Source: Candidatus Omnitrophota bacterium (GTDB lineage: Bacteria; Omnitrophota; Gorgyraeia; Zapsychrales; Zapsychraceae). Taken from it: a stretch of 7,554 nt of DNA. Position numbers and translations under genes: made by a program. The notes under the pieces are model-generated. The model did no database searches and had not been told where the DNA came from. It saw only the letters and a program-made list of their open reading frames with translations. The stretch covers positions 1-7,554 of the forward strand of contig JAKQLT010000221.1 of NCBI GenBank assembly GCA_029567025.1, written 5' to 3'. Below are positions 1 through 6,000 of this stretch, piece after piece (the stretch's first letter is position 1; the number at the start of each line of letters is the position of its first letter).

Positions 1-3000
1 GTAGAGTTTTAGGCCAGAAAACAATCTTCTCTTTAATTAAGAAGAATTCTTTTGCCTTTGTGAATGCTGACAGTCCGTCTTCTATTGCGAAAGCAATCTT
101 CCAAGGAGCAGATGGAGTAGGTTTGGTTAGATCAGAGAATATGTATACAGAAATTATCCCGCTTTCTTTAGAGAAATTAACGAATGCTTTTAGGGCGATT
201 ATTAAGTCTGGTAGCAGTAAAAATATGACGATCAGAATTCTTGATTTTCAACCGGATAAAAAACCATTCCCATTTAGATGTTGCGCCTATGATAAAAGTA
301 AATGGTATATTGAAAATCCTATTGGGCGTCAAGTGATTATTCAGCAATTAAGGGCTTTATTGCGTGTTTATACCGAAGGATTTATGTATTTTAAAGTAGA
401 ATTCCCGATGGTAGAGACAGAAGAGGATCTTTTAGCTATTGGAGAATTGCTCAAGGTTGCGCTTAAAAGAGAAAATATTTCAGGAAAGATTTTTGATTTA
501 GGCATTATGGTTGAAACAAAAGAAGCGGTTGAAAGATTAGAAGGCCTTCTTCGCCAAGGCATTGCTGGCCGAGCCATTAGCTTTGTGAGCTTAGGAACAA
601 ATGATTTAACAAAATCATTTTATGAAATCGATAGAAGTGAGGCTGCCCAATATAACGAATATTTTGGTTCTGTGCGCCCAGTTATTTTAAAGGCTGTTTT
701 GGATGTGGCGTTTAAGGCAAACAGAAATGATGTTGAATCTATTCTTTGCGGAGACTTGGCCAATCGAAGACGATTATGGATTGTTTGGTATTATTTACAG
801 AAAATATCTCAAGAAAAAGCAGATATTCGTTTAAGTATGTCAGCGCCTATGGTCGCGCGATTTAAGGCTTTTATTAAAAATTTAGATGAAATGATTCAGG
901 AAAAAAGAGACGCTTCTTTTAATGATGCTTTTGATTATATTAAAGAAACAGTTTTATTGCCTTATGAAGAAATTGATGAACGTAAAGATCAATTAAATGA
1001 AAAACTGCAAAGTGCGGTTAATCGTGTGGAGTCTTATATTAGAGAAAAGATTAGATTAGAGGAAGAAATCGTTTCATCTTTTCAAGGCCGTGTTTCTGAC
1101 AAAGATCGTGATGATTACAATGCGCGTATAAGACAAGCCGAAGCTGATGGCCGATTGATGGATGTGAAAGACAGCGAAGTTATAGCTCAAGCCAAAGATT
1201 TAATTGGCGCAAATTATGAAGTAGAATTACCGACAGAAACCGGCCGGGTAAAAGTTCTTAATTGGATTGAAGGAAAGAAAATTTATGTGATTTATGAATC
1301 TGATTTAAGCCCGCCTGATGCGGTTGTGTTTGGTAATGAGATATATCTTTTCCTCGAGGAAGCAGATTTTAATCCTACCCAAGTTGCCACGATTTTAGTT
1401 CACGAGGCTGTTGAAAATAGTTTAGTAGATAATGACACAAGTGATGAAGAAGCGCTTAAAGCGCATGAATTCGCTCAAAAAGCGCATGAAAGCTTTGTTG
1501 TTGAATTAGCCGGCCGTGAAGAGAACGAAATTGATATGACAGATGTGCCGTTTGAAGTTGGGACAGAAGAATTCGGCTATGTTTTCGCACATCGCGTTAA
1601 TGAAAAATTTGGGTTTAAGCCGTCTGCCGATGAAGCTTCTCTATTCACCGTGGCTGGTGGGGAAGAATCGGCAGCGGCGTCTTTTGATAAAATTTTACGT
1701 CATCCGTTATTAAAATTCATGATTATTGGCGTGATTATATTGATGAATCTATTTGGCGGAGTTGGGAATTTATTAGCGCAAAATTCTCAAGATCTGATTA
1801 CCGGTGGAAATAATACAGTTATATCGCCGCTGTCGCAACGGGCTTCTCTATTCACCGTGGCTGGTGGGGAAGAATCGGCAGCGGCTTCTTTAAACTTAGT
1901 TTCTGAAAAAGATAGTTTGAATATTTTAGTTAGATCAACGCAAGAAGATCTTAGATATTGGAGGAATATTGAAAAGTTAGTTGAAAGAAATGCGTTTAGC
2001 GAAATCACAGAAACGCCGGATAGCATGGTAACGCGTTTAGTAGGAGAAATTAAACAAGATTTATTAGCGCAAGAACAAGTTCAAGCGGATTCCACAGAAA
2101 ATACGCGATTACGAGTTCAGAAGGAATTAGATCAATTAAATGCAAGTAAAAAAGGGTTAATCACGTTAAAGGCAAATTTAGAAGCACAAAATGATTCATT
2201 GCGCGCAAAAATAGTGATGATACCGGAATCGTCTGACAGCGTGAATGTTGATTACGCAGCGTTAAAGCAAAGGGCGCAAGATGAAGTTAATAAATGGCAA
2301 CAAATTATAGTCCATTTAACGAATAAGAATTATGAGATAACGACAACAGATACATTATTAACGGCAGAAATAAATAATAGAGCAAAGGCGCTTGAGAATG
2401 CGATAGGCCAAGCAGAAGATCGTTATAACGAAGCTGTGAACGATTTAAAAGAAATCGAAAAAGAGCAAAATAATTTAGATGTTTTAAGAAAACAACAAGA
2501 AGCGCAAGATTTGGTTTTAAAGAAAGCTTTGGAAACAATCATAATTAATGAAAACTCGATTAAAGAAATCGATAATCAGATAACAATAGCGAATGATTCC
2601 ATTACGCGATTAGAAGAGCTTTTGCGAAATGTCGATAAAGACGAAATTGTGATTGTGGCGGATGAGAATCTCGTTCGACAAGCTCAAAACAGAACCACAC
2701 AAATTATAGAAGGATTAGAAAACAATGTTAGAGATTATACAAATCGTATAACAGAATTACGAGGTTTAACGAATAATGCCCAAGAAGAATTGAGAAAATA
2801 TACGGAAATACGAAGATTAGTGGATTTAGGTCAATTTGATAAAGTTGTTTCAAGCGACAGCACGTTAGTGAATATTATTTCTCAAATCAAACAAAAGATG
2901 GCTGACGATGAAAAAGTAGCCAAGGATAGCATTAATGCTCGACGTAATGAAGCGCAACAAGGACTTGGGATTGCTCAAAATTATAAAACAACTTTAGATT

Positions 3001-6000
3001 CATTAAGAAGGGATTATGAAAGAGCTGACGCGCGAGTAAGGAATTTTATAAGAACAGAATTACAAGATACAAGTAGTGTTGATCTAGACAATTTATTGAC
3101 GCGTTTAACAGCTCAACAAAGAACATCTCAAGATGATTATCGTTATTGGCAAGGCGTTAGAGATTCTTTGGCGCAAGGAAATTATGATATGGCGGTTAGA
3201 GACTCTGCGTTAGCCAATGAACTTTTGAGTCGTCGTTTAGCAATAACCAATACGCATGCGATAGCGGATTCAAATTACACAGCGATATTCAATCAAGTGA
3301 ATGAATTAAATAATGGCAAAGTTCATTTGGAAGATTTAAAGAAACAAATTGAATCTGTTTTTGAACGATTAAGGACATTAAAAATAGCGCGATTTACAAC
3401 AGAAGATATAACCGTAGAGGATATTGACCGAGAAATCAATAGAATAGACGGATTAAGGCAAACGACGGAAAGACAACAACAATTAATAGAAACAATTGAT
3501 TTAGCATTAGAGAATCCGGCATTAGATAGCTTAGATGTTGCAACCATTCCTGATAACAATTTAAAGAAAAATGTGGTTAATATTTTGGAAAATAAAGCTC
3601 AAGCGCAAAAAATTATCTCTGAATTATTAGGGCAATACAGAGATGATTTAACAAGTTTAACAACGAATAGAAATGCGTTAGAGGTAGTCAGAAAAGATTT
3701 AGAAGCCATACGCGTGATTTTTGAGACAACCGTTACGACTGATGCTGAAAATAATCGTTCTTATTTAAGAAAAATAAATGATTTATTAAATCGTGTTAAT
3801 GCGGAGCTGAGCCGTAAACAAAATGAATTAAGAGAATGGGAAAGAATCAAGACGGCGTTAAGAGCTAACAATTATGATATTCGCGTGGATCATGCTGGTT
3901 TACGAGAAGAATTAGCCAGAATAAGAAGGGCGACAGAAAACGCGTTAAGAATAGCAAATAATGAATTTGAAAGAGCGCAACGCGAGTTAAATAAATCAGA
4001 AAGACTTTTAAGGGAATTTACTCAATTAAAATCTGATCTTGAAAGAGAGCAAAACAAGGCAAAAATTATTTTAAATAAAGAAAATATAAACGATGTTACG
4101 TTAAGCAATATAGAGAAAGAAATCGCGAAGGTAGATGAATTAATCGCTAAGACAAGACAATATTTAGAGGCGTTAAATAAAGAAGAGAAAGAATTAAAAA
4201 TTGCGCCGGATACGAATTTAGTCGCTCAAGCGAAAATAAGAATAAATCAAATAATAGAAAAATTAAATAATGATATTGCGGCTTATGGGCGAGAAATCAC
4301 AGAAAAGACCAATCTTATTAATACGGCGAATGACGAGATCGCAAAATATAGAAATATTAAGACTCTTATGGGAAACAAAGATTTCGAAAATATTAGAGAT
4401 GTTTCTGACAGCGCTTTAGCGGGTATTTTAGAGAATATTAAAAATAAAATGGCGGCTGATAAACAAGCGAAGATTGACGAGAGGAATAAATTAAAGGCTG
4501 ATATTCAGAAAGAAATCAATAACGCTAAAGCTCAAAGGCAAGAATTGGTTGATGCCAAAGTTGTTTTAGAAAATAGTAATAATGTTCTTAGGGCTGGCTT
4601 ACCAAAAGCAAGCGGCATAGATATTGATAAATTACAAAAGAAAATAGATGAACTTAAGAGAAAAGCCCAAGAAGCAAAAGATAATGTCCAAGCGCTTTTG
4701 GATACGCTTCGAAATGGTGAATATGAAAAAGCCGTTAAAGATCCAGAAATAGCGCAGGAATTAAAGAAGATGACAACGGCAGAGAATAGGGCTTTAGATA
4801 TAGCTCGTCGTCGTTATGAAGAAGCGTTACGCAGATTAAAAGATATTGAAGCGAAAGAACAAGCGGAAAACAGATTAAAGAAAGAGCGTGAGGAAAATGA
4901 TCTTATCAATCGCGCCATTTTAGATGAAATTGCGGCGAATGAAGAAATGATGAGAAGTATTAATAATGACATCTTAACAATTGAGAATTTAATTATTCAA
5001 AAAACAAATGCATTAGATGCTTTAGGCAGACAGAAAATAAATATTCAACCCAATCAAGCTTTAGTTGAACAATTAAAGGCCAGAATTCGAGAGATTATTC
5101 GTGAGTTAGAAGAAAAGTTGGCGGCGTATTTACGACGATTGAAAGAAATAGGCCAAGAGATGGAAGATTTACGCGCTCGAGCAAAAGATCAAGAAAAGAT
5201 AGAAGATAAAGTCAGAGAGCCAGAAGATATTATGGCGCCAGCAGATTCAGTAAAGATTGAAAATAGAGACTTGATTGCGAAAGGTGACAGCGTTGATGTC
5301 GTTATTCCTGCTAAAGATGTGGAAAACCCTGATTCATTGATGATCACAGCGCCTATGATAACGGTGTTTGATAAAGATTTTACTTTTGCGAAGCCTGATA
5401 GTACAACGGTTGTTCAAAAAGATTTTGTGGCGGTACAAGACACGAGTAAAGTGATACCTCAAGAACAAACGGAAAAGTTGCAAAATATAAGAGCTAAAAT
5501 TTTAGGATTTGTTTTGGCGTTCATAGCTATAACAGGAATTTTGTTATATAGATTCTTTACAAGAAAAGGGGCTAAAGGAAAAGAGGAAGAGAAAGAACAA
5601 AAAGAACAGCCAAAAAATATTAAGAGAGAAAAGAAAGAAAAAGTTCAAAAGCCAAAGAAAGAGCCGAAATCGAAGAAGATTTCTGATAAGAAAGAACTTA
5701 AGGCGAAGAAAGAGCGAAGCCCGTCGAAAGTCGTTGTATTCTTTAAGAATATTTTCTCTGCTTTCAGAGTAATACAAGAAAAGACGGCTACTGCACATAA
5801 AGTTCGAGTTGAATTAAAAAGACAAAAAGAGGCTGAAAGAAAAAAACAAGCGGCCCAAAGAAGAAAGAATGAATCTGAAAGAAAGCAAGAAGAAGCTGAA
5901 AAGAAACAAGTTGGTGCATTTGTAGAAGCCAATTTATATTCGACAAAAGGGCATGTTTATAAGAAAGCGGAAGCCAATCCAGGAATTATCAAAGAACTTT

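Larger units (their letters stand above)
1890..5220 (+). other. Giant coiled-coil region made of degenerate super-repeats
   Basis: Residues about 630-1740 are almost free of Pro, Cys and Gly and dominated by Glu, Lys, Gln, Asn, Arg, Leu and Ile in heptad-like spacing, so a long coiled coil is expected. Two internal landmarks recur. The first is an aromatic anchor followed by a Tyr/Phe and DS-containing stretch, at residues 653 (RYWRNIEKL), 765, 933 (KYTEIRRL), 1049 (RYWQGVRDSL), 1279 (EWERIKTAL), 1449 (KYRNIKTL) and 1566. The second is an NLVxQA-type block at 889, 1186, 1405 and 1686. Together they define units of roughly 285 residues. No Walker motifs of SMC/Rad50 ATPases are seen. Flanking membrane segments place it outside the cytoplasm, tethered at both ends. 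A structural, spacer or adhesion role is plausible; none is proven. Confidence 0.85.

Noticed and set aside
1240..1515. ccggcc palindromes near 1244 and 1510 as binding sites
   Set aside because: These are six-base coincidences inside codons for conserved-looking residues; there is no spacing pattern or further copies to support a site.
1619..1678. Hairpins of the repeat element as intrinsic terminators
   Set aside because: There is no T-run after either stem, and coding continues for thousands of bases, so termination here would be self-defeating.
1719..1781. ATG at 1719 as the start of a separate secreted coiled-coil gene
   Set aside because: There is no stop codon before it, no clear ribosome binding site at proper spacing, and the basic residues expected in a signal peptide lie upstream of the ATG in the same frame. 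Internal initiation cannot be fully excluded.
1957..1966. A purine-rich ggagg string resembling a Shine-Dalgarno site
   Set aside because: No ATG or GTG follows in frame at usable spacing; it is just the codons for Trp-Arg in the coil.
1890..5220. The coil as part of an SMC/Rad50/MukB-type ATPase
   Set aside because: No Walker A, signature or Walker B motifs are visible, and membrane segments flank the coil on both sides.
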